A DNA stretch of 64,000 bases. Origin: Ciona intestinalis. Lineage: Eukaryota; Chordata; Ascidiacea; Phlebobranchia; Cionidae. Location: assembly GCF_000224145.3 (NCBI RefSeq), contig NC_020176.2, forward strand, positions 930,693-994,692, in the 5' to 3' direction. Positions 35,967 through 49,339 of this stretch are shown here, piece by piece; the stretch's first letter is position 1, and each line of letters starts with the position of its first letter. The notes beneath the pieces were generated by a model, which was given only the letters and a program-made list of their open reading frames with translations, did no database searches and was not told the DNA's origin. A program made the position numbers and the translations under genes.

Positions 35967-38900
35967 ATATTTACCCCGCATGGTGGCGCTACATTGGCAG
36001 CCCAATCGCAGTAACCGTTGGCTTCGTCGAATACGAGACCGTCATAACCACATGATCTATGATAAGTGATGGGGTTGCCTGACACACACTCGTAGTACAT
36101 GGAGCAATCGTCGGGGTCAGGGTAGAGACCTGGAGCATTGCCCTCACACTCGAAAGGTGGCGCTGTTTGAAACCATTTGTTTTTAAATGGGGTTATGTAA
36201 AAACAACTATGATAGTGGAAACTAGCTTTTGAACCAAGTATTGATTATTCACTGAGTTATTGATTATTCACCGAGTTAAGCATTCGGTGTGTTTATAACT
36301 TTAATTATTTTTTTTCCTGTGGTGAGGGTTTTACTGCTTACGTACGTCCTAGACTATGTAATGTTTGTTTCAAATGTGAGGGGTTACACTTACAGTTGAC
36401 ACTCAACAGAGTAGATGAGCGATCGGTTTGCAACTCAGGGTTAGCGGCGCTTGATCTGGATACTTCGCACCAATACCTGGACAGAGTAAAATATAACATT
36501 AATATATATCCACCAAGATTATAAAGTAATTTGTCATTGTAATGTATTAGTTTGAACCTATTGGGATAAACAGAACAGCGTCAATGGAGAAGATATGGAA
36601 CTTAAAACAATTTATGTAAGTTTTACCGAATCCCCACTTGCACGAAAATGGCTAATACCTGGAAGCATAGGCAGCACTGTTTAAAAAGGTAACAGAAACA
36701 CTAAAAAATAATCTGAAAACACTGCTGTAGATTGTTAGAAACACTGAAATACCTTCCCGAGTTTTCCTTTGTTGCCGCACTGATAATGAGAGAGTCATAA
36801 TAGTTAATTCCCATGTTGTTAAACCCGGGCTCCATAACGACTGTTGAGGTGGAAAGATATCTAGTACCTACTTTGGTGTAAGTACCAATCTGTGGGAGTA
36901 TATAACATTAATAGGTATAAGTTGTTGCCTTCTGAAAATTCTGACAATTAAAAAAATAAGATCTTCTGCCAACACACAAAACAATCATTATTATTATTGT
37001 TATATCGTCAGAAATTCTCTTTTACACTTTAAAGAAGATATTCGCCTTAAATAAGGGCATTTCAGATATTACAGAGTGCCGGTATCATAATAAGTGAAGA
37101 ATAATCACCATCATTATGAAATTGGCCAAGTTTTTTAACTCGCTTACGGATAAAACAGAAGTAAAAAGCTTTTTCGACAAAAAAACGTCGCCGTTTCAGC
37201 GTAAAACATACGCAAGCAATTGTGGATATACCTCCGTGTGGGTGAAGTTTTCACTGTCTGGGAGATGGAATGGACCTTCGTACCAAGTTACAACATTGAC
37301 ACTACCAGTGTAAGAACATTCGATCAAGGTCGAATCTCCTACGTCGACTGCAACGCTTGCTCCAGTTTGATAAGATATAACGTACGATTTGGACCCTGTA
37401 TAATGGATTGGATAAACTTTGCTTAATTCTGTTGATTACAGAACGGGTTGTGTGGCGTGGGAACCAAAACTTTTGTAAATTGATTTATCGTCGGTTTGTC
37501 ATTATATACGCCGGGGGTGGGGGTGGGGGTGGGGGAGAAGATGGGACACTTTTTATAGCACATAATGTTTGAATATTATGATAGTGTTTTAAACAACTAA
37601 CAACGGTTCATGGGAGTCGTGAGTATACGGTTTTATAATTCTTTGAATTTTTTGTTTACTAGCAAATAGGACTAAAAAATAGAATGTAAAGGTGTCCCAT
37701 CTTCTCCCACCCTACTATATAGATTTTTTATGCACACCGTCTTCATACGACACCGTCTTCATACGAATGACTGTTATAAAGAGAAATGTCTTACCATCGA
37801 TCATTAAAGCCATGCCGTCAGCATCCGTTCCTTCCTGTTGCCTCCCTGACCATTCAGCAACCATGCACCAATATCTACCTTCATCGTTTGCTGTCAAGTC
37901 ATTGATCTGAATAGATGGTTGCTGCAAACCAAGGACAGATTGGAAGTTAGATCAATAACTGGTAACTTACTGGGTGAATAACGTATAACCAAGAGGGTAT
38001 GGGTTCGAGGCTCTATGCTGCTACTATCGTCAGTGTAAGGCATATAACGTCAATTGTTCCAAACAAGTAAATTACCCCAACTTCCACATATGTAAAAAAT
38101 ACTATAAACAATATTATACATACGTGGTAATTTGTCCAACTGCACGTGTAGTGTGTAAAAAACGCTAAACGGCACCTTGGGTTTTAAAACACCCCAATGA
38201 TATTTATTCATTCTATAGTTCACCTCTAAGTCAGCCACGGTTGCTCTGCCTTCGTAGTCGCCAAAGAATTGTCTGTTTTCCCCAAGAGTTTCGTTCCAGT
38301 ATTTGAAACCTTTGAAAATCACCTCAGCATCGGGGTCGTCGACGCTAATTCCCTGTTGTTTAATTGAAAACGTTTGTTTAAAACAACACACAAGTATTAA
38401 CGTTACTTTAAACATGAAAATGAAAAGTAGTATATAAGAATGTTCGGAATAGGGATGATGTTTCTTTGCTACTTAAGTACTTCGTAATGCGGGTTGGTAT
38501 CGAAGTGAAAAGCTGTTTTGTGGTAATGGTCATTTGTCAGCCATACATTAAAACAGTTACCATAAAAAAGTATTCAAATTGTAGAGTACATCTTAAGCAA
38601 CATAACGAATATAGATGCCCCGCCACGTAAGGATAAAAAAGTTATTTAATATGTAATAACTCGTAAGCGGGCACGAGATATATGAAATAAAACACCCGTG
38701 TCATAACGACTGCCATTGATTCGACACATGGGACAATAAATAAGTTACATGCAAACCTTGATCCAGTAAATAATGGGGGGCTGGGATTGATCTGACATAG
38801 TGAATGAGCATGGCAGGGTGGTATGACTACCTGATGCCACAGTTCTTGCATATGAGTTCACTGTGACAGTTGTCACGATGCCACCATCTGTAAAAATATC

Positions 38901-39159
38901 ATTAAGCAGATGGTTCTTGATATATTTTATATCAGCGTAGGATTTCTGTTCCCGCGATAAAAAAATAATACAAATACAGTTTGATCTCTCTATATTCGCC
39001 TTTGGAATGAGGTTTTCCCGCTATTTATTGGAAAGCCCTTGGTTACATGAGAATAAGGTATAAACTTTATATTTTACCCTTTAACGCTGTACTGATTTTT
39101 GCAATATAAAACTTACATGCGGCGCCAATAAAAAGTAAAAGTAGACCGACACACTTCAT
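35960..39159 (-). CDS. VCBP: Variable region-containing chitin-binding protein (VCBP)
   Basis: Eight exons on the minus strand (39117-39159, 38757-38887, 38224-38352, 37795-37921, 37232-37395, 36753-36889, 36394-36476, 35960-36162) agree in phase and give 338 residues. MKCVGLLLLFIGAA is a signal peptide. Two V-type Ig domains follow: the first with LPCSF, IIYWIK and NDEGRYWCMVAEW, the second with LIECSY, VVTWYEG and ENSGRYWCEVS. The last exon is a CBM14/peritrophin-type chitin-binding domain with six cysteines (FEC, DDC, YYEC, RSC, GYC, PPC). Two V domains plus one chitin-binding domain define the VCBPs, secreted gut proteins of tunicates and amphioxus that bind bacteria and chitin-rich mucus. 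Each V domain is split over three exons at matching places. Which of the Ciona paralogues (A to D) it is cannot be told by eye. The C-terminus GVNIE and stop lie at the edge of a SINE-like tail. Confidence 0.93.
37500..37723 (+). mobile_element. MITE copy with expanded G-rich end
   Basis: The left end carries a GGGGGT microsatellite expansion (37509-37534) before GAGAAGATGGGACACTTTTT. The right end is TCTCCCACCCTACTATATAG. In a VCBP intron. Confidence 0.85.
37980..38060 (+). repeat. Small SINE-head fragment
   Basis: GAGGGTATGGGTTCGAGGCT contains a B-box-like GGTTCGA, followed by TGCTGCTACTATCGTC as in the SINE body. In a VCBP intron. Confidence 0.5.
38620..38752 (+). repeat. SINE 3' part ending at a VCBP splice donor
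   Basis: AACTCGTAAGCGGGCACGAG, ACACCCGTGTCATAACGACT and TAAATAAGTTACATGC follow the SINE pattern. It ends ~5 bp from the 5' splice site of the VCBP exon 38757-38887. Confidence 0.65.
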
Positions 39160-39746
39160 GTTTAATATATACCCTGCAACATTAAAAGATAAAATAGTCA
39201 ACGTTCGGTAACTCATATAGGTTATATAACATACAACATAACACATCAGAGTCTAACTTCACATTTTTATCCCCGGACTTAAAAACGGTAGTTGCTCTAA
39301 CTTATAATGGCCAATAAAATACAGCGACATTCTTATGATAGATATTTAATTCGTTCTGTATTTATATAGTTTTGTACAGCAGGTGTTTCTTTCCCATGAA
39401 CTTCTTAAACTTCACACCACAACACGCGTGTCGTTGCTCTCCTTCGTCAAATGAAAACAAACAAAACCACGTTCAAACACTCGACAACTTATTTAGGCAC
39501 ATTTCAAGCTCCGTAAGTTTAATGTGCTGGGTGGAATAAACAAGTTAGACATATGGTGTAATTCACTGAGGTGGTGTCTTTGCCAAAGCGGAATTTCTCC
39601 CATATTTCACACCTCACCACTTGAAGATATTGCGAAACTTGAAGGTGAAAGACGTAATGTCTAAAGTAATCGTATAGCCTGTTGCGCAAGATAGGTAAAG
39701 AAATGTTGGTACATCGATGTCCCTATACATACACGACTGTAGTTGT

Positions 39747-40052
39747 CCGGCGCCGTGGCATAGTGGTTAGCGCGCCTGTCACTAACCCAGAGGTGATAGG
39801 TTCATGGCTCGACGCTGCTACCATTGTGGGCGTATGTGTTCTTGGGCAAGACATTTAACGGCAATGGCTCCAACCCAGTGGTCACTAATGGGTTGTCCAA
39901 ATTATCAGCTACACATAAATAAAATAAAATAATTACCCACAAAGTAACATACATGGTAACTCGTATGCTGGCACGAAGTGTTAAACCTGTGTGATAACGA
40001 CTGTCGTTTTCCGGCCACGCGAGGATAAAGTAAGTTGCATTCATTCATTCAT
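39747..40052 (+). repeat. Full-length tRNA-derived SINE
   Basis: The head CCGGCGCCGTGGCATAGTGG holds an A box (TGGCATAGTGGTTAGCG) and GGTTCATGGCTC is the B box ~40 bp on. The body TCTTGGGCAAGACATTTAAC leads to the 3' half (TACCCACAAAGTAACATACA to CCACGCGAGGATAAAGTAAG) and a CATTCATTCATTCAT tail. About ten partial copies occur in the window. A composite SINE (Cics-1) has been described from Ciona; identity with it is not tested. Confidence 0.88.
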
Positions 40053-40227
40053 AGTTACAAATTGTTAATGTTTACGCAATAACAATAATGGGATAAAAAG
40101 TTTGCTGTAAACTCCCGAAGTAACCATTGATGCTTGATAGGATTTTGTATAATTTATACATCGTCAAACTACTAGACATGCAGTCATAACGTTTATGCCC
40201 GGATGCGTTTTAATGATGCATAAAGTA

Positions 40228-40440
40228 TTTGTTATATAATAAGGTGGGGAAGATATACACTTTTTCATTCTATTTTCTCGTTCTAATTTGGTCGTACAAA
40301 CAAAAAACATTCAAAGAAATATATAACCGTATACCCACGACTCCCTTAGACTGTTGTGAATTGTTTAAAAGACGACCAGGATATTTGAATAACATGTGCT
40401 AAACGTATCCCGTATTCCCCCATCCTATACTCTATATATT
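40228..40440 (-). mobile_element. MITE copy
   Basis: TATATAATAAGGTGGGGAAG and CCCCCATCCTATACTCTATA bound the copy. The core is in the same orientation as the 6024 copy. Confidence 0.8.
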
Positions 40441-40679
40441 ACGAGGTATTTATCACTTTATTTTCTCAACCATTGGTTTATTGAACTTCATTTTCATCAA
40501 TTAGGTCCGAGGAATATTACGACATATAAAGTGCGCCAGTGTAAAATATATGTCCACATACTGCGCCGTAGGTGGAACATAATTAACGAAACAAAATATA
40601 TTGTGCAAAATTTAAAAAAATAAATAAAAATTGTAAACAATTTCACATTTTCTATAGGGGATTACACTGATTCATAAAA

Positions 40680-43600
40680 TTATATCATTTCCTGTAGTTT
40701 CTTTAGAACAGCCGGTAAATTTTGTCTTAGGAACTCATTCAAGTTATTTCCGTTCTGCAATATATCTTTGCACATCTTTGCAGCTCTATCTACTCGTTCA
40801 ATGTCGTTAGCTGCGTGTACAGCAACCGCAAAGCAATACACAGCCCAACCCCAAAGAGTGTGGTGGCTTTGGTTCGCCGAAGCGAAGAAACTGTCGAAAC
40901 ATGTAACAGCCATATCATGGTCCTTGATAGCGCTGAAAAATTTGCCGCAATATGTCAAGCAACGATAAGCAATCACCCACTTCAGGTTAGCTAAGGCTGT
41001 TTCATACAACATGCAGCATGTTTTCCGCCCTTCTTCTTTTACCCTGTCATCGCTCTCATCTGGAATGTGAAAATGCAAAGTTAATATATTACCGGATTAG
41101 TTTAGCCAGAGCAATATACAGCTTAATTTTTTAAAACTGTGATTGGCATTTTGAGTGTGGAGTATACTTTAAATTTATAACCTATAATACGATGGGGGAA
41201 GACGGGACACCGTTAGCCCATAATATCTAAATATTCGGATCCTGTTTTAAACAATTGACAACGGTCTATGGAAGGCGTGAGGATACAGTATATAAATCTT
41301 TAAACGTTTTTTATTTAATAAAAATGAAAAGGTGTCCCATCTCCCCACCCGAACTATATTTTTCGTAACTCGTTATATGAACAGAATATATTGATAGTTA
41401 GAAACCAAACAACCAGGAAAGTTTTGCATGAGAATACTTACTTGCGGTACATAGTTTTGTATATATTCTGATGAGATATCTGTTGATGTTCATTTGGTTG
41501 TAAATACCATCCGATTGCCGAAGTATCCCATGCTCATAGAAGTCAAAATGAACATCTCTGGTGTCCAGGGCATCTTCCAGCGTCTTCTTTGCGTCCATCA
41601 GGTGCTTGGTTTGTTCAGATGGCTCAAGAATATGACACCATTTCAAGGTAATGGGGACACTACCTCCAACCACCGATATATGCTCAAACAGCAGACGAAC
41701 TCCATATTTTTCCCTGCAACGAAGAGCTATATGATATGCAAGGTTGGAAAGCCAAAGATATTTCTGGTGCTCAGATGAAGACTCATTGTTTGAATAAAGA
41801 ATAACCCGACTTGTGCTTTGAAGAATAGAAGTTAACCTTTCTGCGAAAAAGATTTTCGAGTGCAACTTTTCATGTAAGAACAACCCACATTCCCGAAGGA
41901 TTTCCAAAATTTCTGTCGTTAGAACTGGAGAAACTTTTAGGAATTCTCGGATTTTATTGAACAACGTTTTATTTTTGCCTTTTTCTTCTAGAAAGTTCAA
42001 TTCTTCGCCGGGGCGTAACAGAAGGACTTTGCTCTCGTACTTCCCGATAAACCCAGCTTCTAACTTGGCACCTGCTTCTGTACACGCTCGTACCATTAGC
42101 TCCGCAACATCAGCAACTGGCTTTCTACTCTGATATAAATCAATAAACTGATCAAGCGTGAGGTCTTCCCCGAAAATCTGCCCGTACACAATATTTAGTG
42201 CTTTTCCTAAGCAATCCCTGCAATCTTGAGAAATGACATAGGTCTGGTTCGTCCCGACAGCTCCAAACACTTCATAAATATGACTGATAATCAACCGAGT
42301 AAGCGGGTCTTGCACCAAGTCATAATGTGAGCCAATATGCCCCAGCAAAGTCTGAATGTGAGGTATAAGCTTCACCATTCCTTCTGAAACCTCCTTGTCT
42401 CTCATATCTTTAGTTATTAAGCCAGATATCACCCCTGCCGTTATATCCACTGGTATAACATTCAATGTGTTAACTCTAAAAGCGTGCAGAATAACTTCGT
42501 GAAAGTTAATGTCGTCGTTTTCACCAACAACACACATGGAGTAATCCTCTAATTTACTGATGATCTGACCACTTTGCATCTTGTTCCTTGTTCGATGATT
42601 TTTTACCTCATCCTCTCGAAAATACTGACAAAACCTTCCCACCACAAAACGTGGAATACTGCTGTAATGAAGATGAGATAGGCATGACAACACTTTCCAA
42701 GTATGAGCAACTTGTTTATCGTTGTCTTCCTTTGGCCGGAAGGGCATGGTAATAGCTTGAAATATATGCTGCACGTTATGGCCGTATTCAGCCTCTAAAT
42801 TCTTCGTTTCCCCAGCATGGACAGTTTGTTCATCTTCCAGTAAAATTTCTTTGTAATCTTTGTATGAAATCCTCGATTCTTTACAAAAACTACGGGCGGC
42901 TTTAAGACCCAACGGCGAGCCACTAAAACGGTCATATACCAATTTTGCAGCGTTTTTATCTTCCTCTGTATGTCTTCCACCATTCATGAGGTATTTCATC
43001 GCTTCTTCTTCCGTAAAGCCTTCAATGGACACGCTCCTGTATCCTGTGTACGATCTGCATTCATCCAAAACTGCTTTTCTCTTTCTTGTTGTGATATAAA
43101 CATGAAACGGGGCGTCCTGTTCTTCGGCATTATTAAAAGACCGAAGGAAATCGATATAAAGAGCTGAGTTCGATTGAACTACATCTTCTAGTATAATTAC
43201 AACTGGAACTTTTGTTGCACACATTGCATCCACGAGAGAGCCTGCTTTATTTCTGTTTAAATCTTCGATAATGTTCTGGTGTGGTGTGCTTTCTGGTAAC
43301 AGATTATGCTTATGCATGCTTTTGACCAATTCCTGCAGCTTTTCTTTAATATCATGTTCCCTGCCATCGCATTCAATATGCCATTTTACGTAGAGTGGGA
43401 AAGTATCAACATAGGGAAACTCCTGAGCTAGTTTTCGCACAATTTCAGATTTTCCAGTCCCCGGAAAACCATGGCAATGCAGAATTACTTTCTGTTGACA
43501 TTGAGCGATCCTTTTCACGTCCAAGAACTTTTTAGTTTCCTCAAAGTTAGTAATTGGTTGTGTATACCTTTTAATTGAACTAAGTGACTTCGACTGCTGT

Positions 43601-45495
43601 TCCTGTAACTCTGCGAAAACGGAAAAATAAGTTGTTAATCATCCAATGAAAATATATTTAACATTTAAAGCAGTGATTCTTAACTTTAGGTTTTCGTCTA
43701 GGTGGTATGCGAGCTACTTTTCGGTTTGTACTGATCAAAAAATAACTGTCTCTAAAATTGAATTTTGAGCTCTGCAATGCAGTTTGTTAAGTACTATGTG
43801 TCATATGATCTTTGTATAAAATAAAAAAATGGTATACGCGAGCAAAAACTATATAGTACTGTCGGGTAAGATGGGACACCTTTAGCAAATAATATCCAAA
43901 TATCTTGATCGTATTTAAAACAATTAACAACGGTCTATGGAAGTCGTGAAGATATGGTTTGATTACTCTTTAAATAATTTTTGTTTCCTACCAAATGAGA
44001 CAAGAAAATAAAGTGAATAGGGGTTCCATCTTTCCCCACCCTACTAAAATTAGTTTACCCACAAAGTTACATGCGTGGTAACTGGTAAGCTGGCACGAGG
44101 TGCATGAAACAGAACATCCGTGTGATAACGACTGTCGTTTTCCCGCTACGCGAGGATAAAGTAAGTTACATTCATTCAATCATAGCGGTGTAAACAACTT
44201 ACGGTTTATGACGGTCATGGGTTGATAAACAACAGTACCGACCGTGGAACCCGAGATGTTCAAGTCATTGGACATTCTCTCTGAAATGTCGTAATCATAA
44301 GTTATATGTGGGTTGGGGTAAGATCGTCCATGTTTTTATTCTCTTTCATCGTTCGTAAATAAATAATATTTAGAGAAGTATATAACAGTATCCTTAAAGG
44401 GGCATACCAACGAAAAATGAAAATTTGTATATGGATAGATATGCTCAAATGTAACCTAGACGTACCATCAATGTTTGCCAAAACGATATGGCTTAAATCT
44501 TGTGAAAAAAAACGCTGGAGTAAAAAAAATTCGGCTGTTTCGACAATGCATGGGATTTTCCATAAGAAAAAATTTCACTCAACTTTGATCGTTTCTAGTT
44601 TCTAAAATACTGAAGAAAATATAAATTTTATTTTTGATTTGGTATAATGAATACTTTTTCTTCAAGAATATATAAAAAAAATTGTAAAACATGGACTTTA
44701 TTATGTTATAATTTTTCGATTGAACCTAGGTACATACCAGATTATGCTGACTCAGCATATTTTAAAACCCAATGTTTAACACGAAAAACGGACTTTTCTA
44801 TAAAAAAATGGTACAGTAGGTACCCTTGAGACATATTTAACATCTTAATATAAAAAAGTGCTAAAAATTAACTAATAAGAAAAAAGGTGCCGAGTCAGCA
44901 TATTATGTAGCTATGTTCAATCGAAAAATTAAAACATAATAAAGTCTATGTTTTACAAGTTTTTTTTTATATCGTTTTGAAGAAGAAGAATTCATTATAC
45001 CAAATCAGAAATAAAATTTGAATTTTCTTTAGTATTTTAGAAACTATAAACGATCAAAGTTGAGTGATTTTTTTTTTCTAAAGGTAAATCCCATGCATTG
45101 TCGAAACAGCCGATTTTTTTTACTCCAGCGGTCGAATTTGCGGTTTTGAAACTCATTTTTTTAAAAGCTGTTTTGTATTTTAAAACTTTGATGGTAGCTT
45201 TAGATCACATTTGAGCATATCTATCAATACACAAATTTTGATTTTTCGTTGGTATGCCCCTTTAAGACTCGCGTTGTTAGTTTGCTAGTTGTTAAAAAAA
45301 CGATTGGGAAATCTGGGATATTATGTGGTTACGGTACCCATCTTACCACACAGTACAAAGTTCGAATATTGAGGCCGATTTACTATTCGAATCCAAATGC
45401 GATAACTTACCAGCGTCAATCGCAGGTGGGTTGGTTATTTGTTGAGCGTCTATGACGTCACAATCAGAATGAAACACAACAGGAACTTGCGCCAT
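40680..45495 (-). CDS. NB-ARC-type STAND ATPase (Apaf-1/NLR-like)
   Basis: Four exons on the minus strand (45411-45495, 44203-44280, 41442-43610, 40680-41059) agree in phase and give 903 residues. The large exon has a P-loop GFPGTGKS (~102-109), Walker B VPVVIILEDV (~189-198), a sensor-like FHVYITTRKRK (~223-233) and the GLPL-equivalent SGSPLGLKAA (~284-293), followed by a winged-helix-like stretch and helical repeats to the end (FSAIKDHDMAVTCFDSFFAS, TPR-like). This is the STAND class that oligomerises on ligand sensing. The N-terminus has no CARD, death or TIR domain: after ~30 residues a 26-residue exon codes NISGSTVGTVVYQPMTVIN, a Gly/Ser/Val-rich segment before a short coiled coil. Introns 1 and 2 carry a SINE part and MITEs, one with an inserted fold-back element. 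It is head-to-head with RPS13. Function is inferred only. Confidence 0.85.
41186..41358 (+). mobile_element. MITE copy in the last STAND intron
   Basis: ACGATGGGGGAAGACGGGAC at the left and TCTCCCCACCCGAACTATAT at the right; the inner part is slightly shortened. Confidence 0.75.
43852..44048 (+). mobile_element. MITE copy
   Basis: TATAGTACTGTCGGGTAAGA and CTTTCCCCACCCTACTAAAA bound it; a SINE fragment follows at once. Confidence 0.75.
44050..44185 (+). repeat. SINE 3' part
   Basis: TTTACCCACAAAGTTACATG, GCTGGCACGAGGTGCATGAA, TACGCGAGGATAAAGTAAGT and an ATTCATTCAATCAT tail. It abuts the MITE before it and ends ~18 bp before the STAND exon at 44203. Confidence 0.8.
44306..45356 (-). mobile_element. 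MITE split by an inserted element
   Basis: The left part 44306-44397 (TATGTGGGTTGGGGTAAGAT to GTATCCTTAA) and right part 45262-45356 (TTAAGACTCGCGTTGTTAGT to CATCTTACCACACAGTAC) are the two halves of one 190-bp-family MITE. The missing middle border matches the family consensus GTATCC..ACGACTC. Confidence 0.8.
44398..45261. mobile_element. 864-bp fold-back element with TTAA target repeats
   Basis: The ends are AGGGGCATACCAACGAAAAA and TTTTTCGTTGGTATGCCCCT, with TTAA on both sides (44394-44397, 45262-45265). The inverted arms run ~355 bp each (to about 44752 and from about 44896) around a ~140 bp centre. No transposase frame is present, so it is non-autonomous. TTAA targets point to a piggyBac-like source, but the terminal bases do not start with the usual CCC, so the superfamily is open. 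Confidence 0.85.
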
Positions 45496-46563
45496 TGTCC
45501 CATTAGTGAAAACTTTGTTCTTATAACAATCACCTTTTAGCTATATATAATTACTCTTCTGTCGATACAGTTGTGTTTATTGTTGCTTTGTGTTTACTTT
45601 TGCATTAAGCCAAAAAGCAGTTATGTGTATTGCTAGTTTATCCGTTATAATTTAAAACGAGCTGACAGTAGCCTACAACGTAACATGTACATAGTATTAA
45701 AGCAGTTAATCGGTATCATAATATCGTACTACACAACGCACTGTGGTACTGCTTCTGTACTTTAATAATACGTTTCCCTGACACAAGCCTCATTACAATA
45801 TTAGAACTAAATATAGCTATAAGTTTGAAACACAACAACCCACACAAAGCAACGGATCATGTTACCAGCAGTATCACGAAACGCCTGTCTTGACACCAGT
45901 CATTCTATACCAGTCTACATTCTCTGATACACCAATAATAATACCACAAGCAACTTAATCTGTTTTTTTACTCTAATGGTATGGCATCACATACAAAGCA
46001 AAAGTTAACGATTAACTAATATACCGGGTGTACGAACTACGTTCTATGATCCAAATTTTGCTCTGTTTTTTGTTTAGGTTAACATTAAACAACTTTCAAA
46101 TTAATCAACGCACGAATTTAGCTGTAGCATAATTTAGCAATTACATAGCATCCATTCACTATATTCCCAAGGGGGCAATGCACAGCTTGCTTCAACGACG
46201 TTGAAACTCACGTCCTGATTCGCAATAAGCGAAACTAAATGGTTATCCAAAGATTGACACCGTAGTTGTCTCCACGAAACATTATGTGGGATCTATATTT
46301 ACATCTGTCTTCTCGTGTACATTGCTACGGTCAAACGCGTTTGTATGAAATTGCTGGCACTTTTATATATGTTTGGTAATAAAAACTCAACCTATCAGTT
46401 TTAAGTATGGCATAAAGTTGAAAACAGAACAAAACACAAGCTTTATTTCGTCTTTCTTCTTTAAGTTACCTGTTTAAAATCTATTTTATTAGATTTCTAT
46501 GGGTTACGGATTGATGATTTCCTGAACCTCGTTCCCATAATTCTTTTCACGCCAACCAGCAAC
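45496..46563. promoter_or_regulatory. Divergent promoter region of the STAND gene and RPS13
   Basis: About 1.07 kb separates the two start codons. No repeat of the window's families lies in it. It should hold both promoters. Directly before the RPS13 ATG the sequence ATTCTTTTCACGCCAACC offers a pyrimidine run fitting a 5' TOP start, as expected for ribosomal protein mRNAs (inference). Confidence 0.5.
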
Positions 46564-48731
<2,168 letters not shown>

Positions 48732-49339
48732 ACTGATATTAAATCTTGACACAAAGCATTTTCAGTTTTATTTTGACTGGGTGAAGTGAGATAGTTTGTA
48801 ACAAAGAGATTAAAACCTAGTTTATATAGTTTATAACAGAGAGAGATTGTATCGGAACAAGGTGGGTTATAATGTGGGGGTTGTAACGGAACAAGGTATA
48901 ACAAAGAAATGGTTTTAATCTCTTTGGTTTTATAATATTGGGATAGAAAGATTTTGAATTTTGTATACAACACATAAAAGCGTTGTATATGTAACACAAC
49001 ACCACAAAGGTAGTACAGGTTCATTCAGAAATTATTCACTTGCAAGCAGGAGGTTTTATATTCTTTCCTGCTAAGCTAAAATTGATACCTTTGTATGTGA
49101 ACAAGCCCTTCCTCACATTCAGCGTTAAAAGTTGTTTGGAAAATCTAAAGCCGGTTAAGATCACTGAAAAGTTGTTTTACGTTTGTATTGTTACTTTGAT
49201 TTCGTCCATGGTCGATCAAAGTTGATCCTCTTTACCTTTGCATAAACGCTTATGACTTGGAGCCGTTGCAAATAGTAATGTTCCACTGCTTTATGGTGAG
49301 TAACATCATACATGTGTTTCATTGTATATTTCTTAACAA
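48732..49339. other. Intergenic between convergent genes
   Basis: 3' flanks of RPS13 (plus) and the giant coiled-coil gene (minus). Apart from a short repeated AACGGAACAAGGT / AATCTCTTTG-type segment (48830-48925) nothing stands out. Confidence 0.5.

Larger units (their letters stand above)
39160..40679. other. Intergenic: VCBP promoter side, SINE, MITE
   Basis: About 590 bp upstream of VCBP is unique sequence. A full-length SINE (39747-40052) and a MITE (40228-40440) follow, then the 3' flank of the STAND gene. No further gene is seen. Confidence 0.55.
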
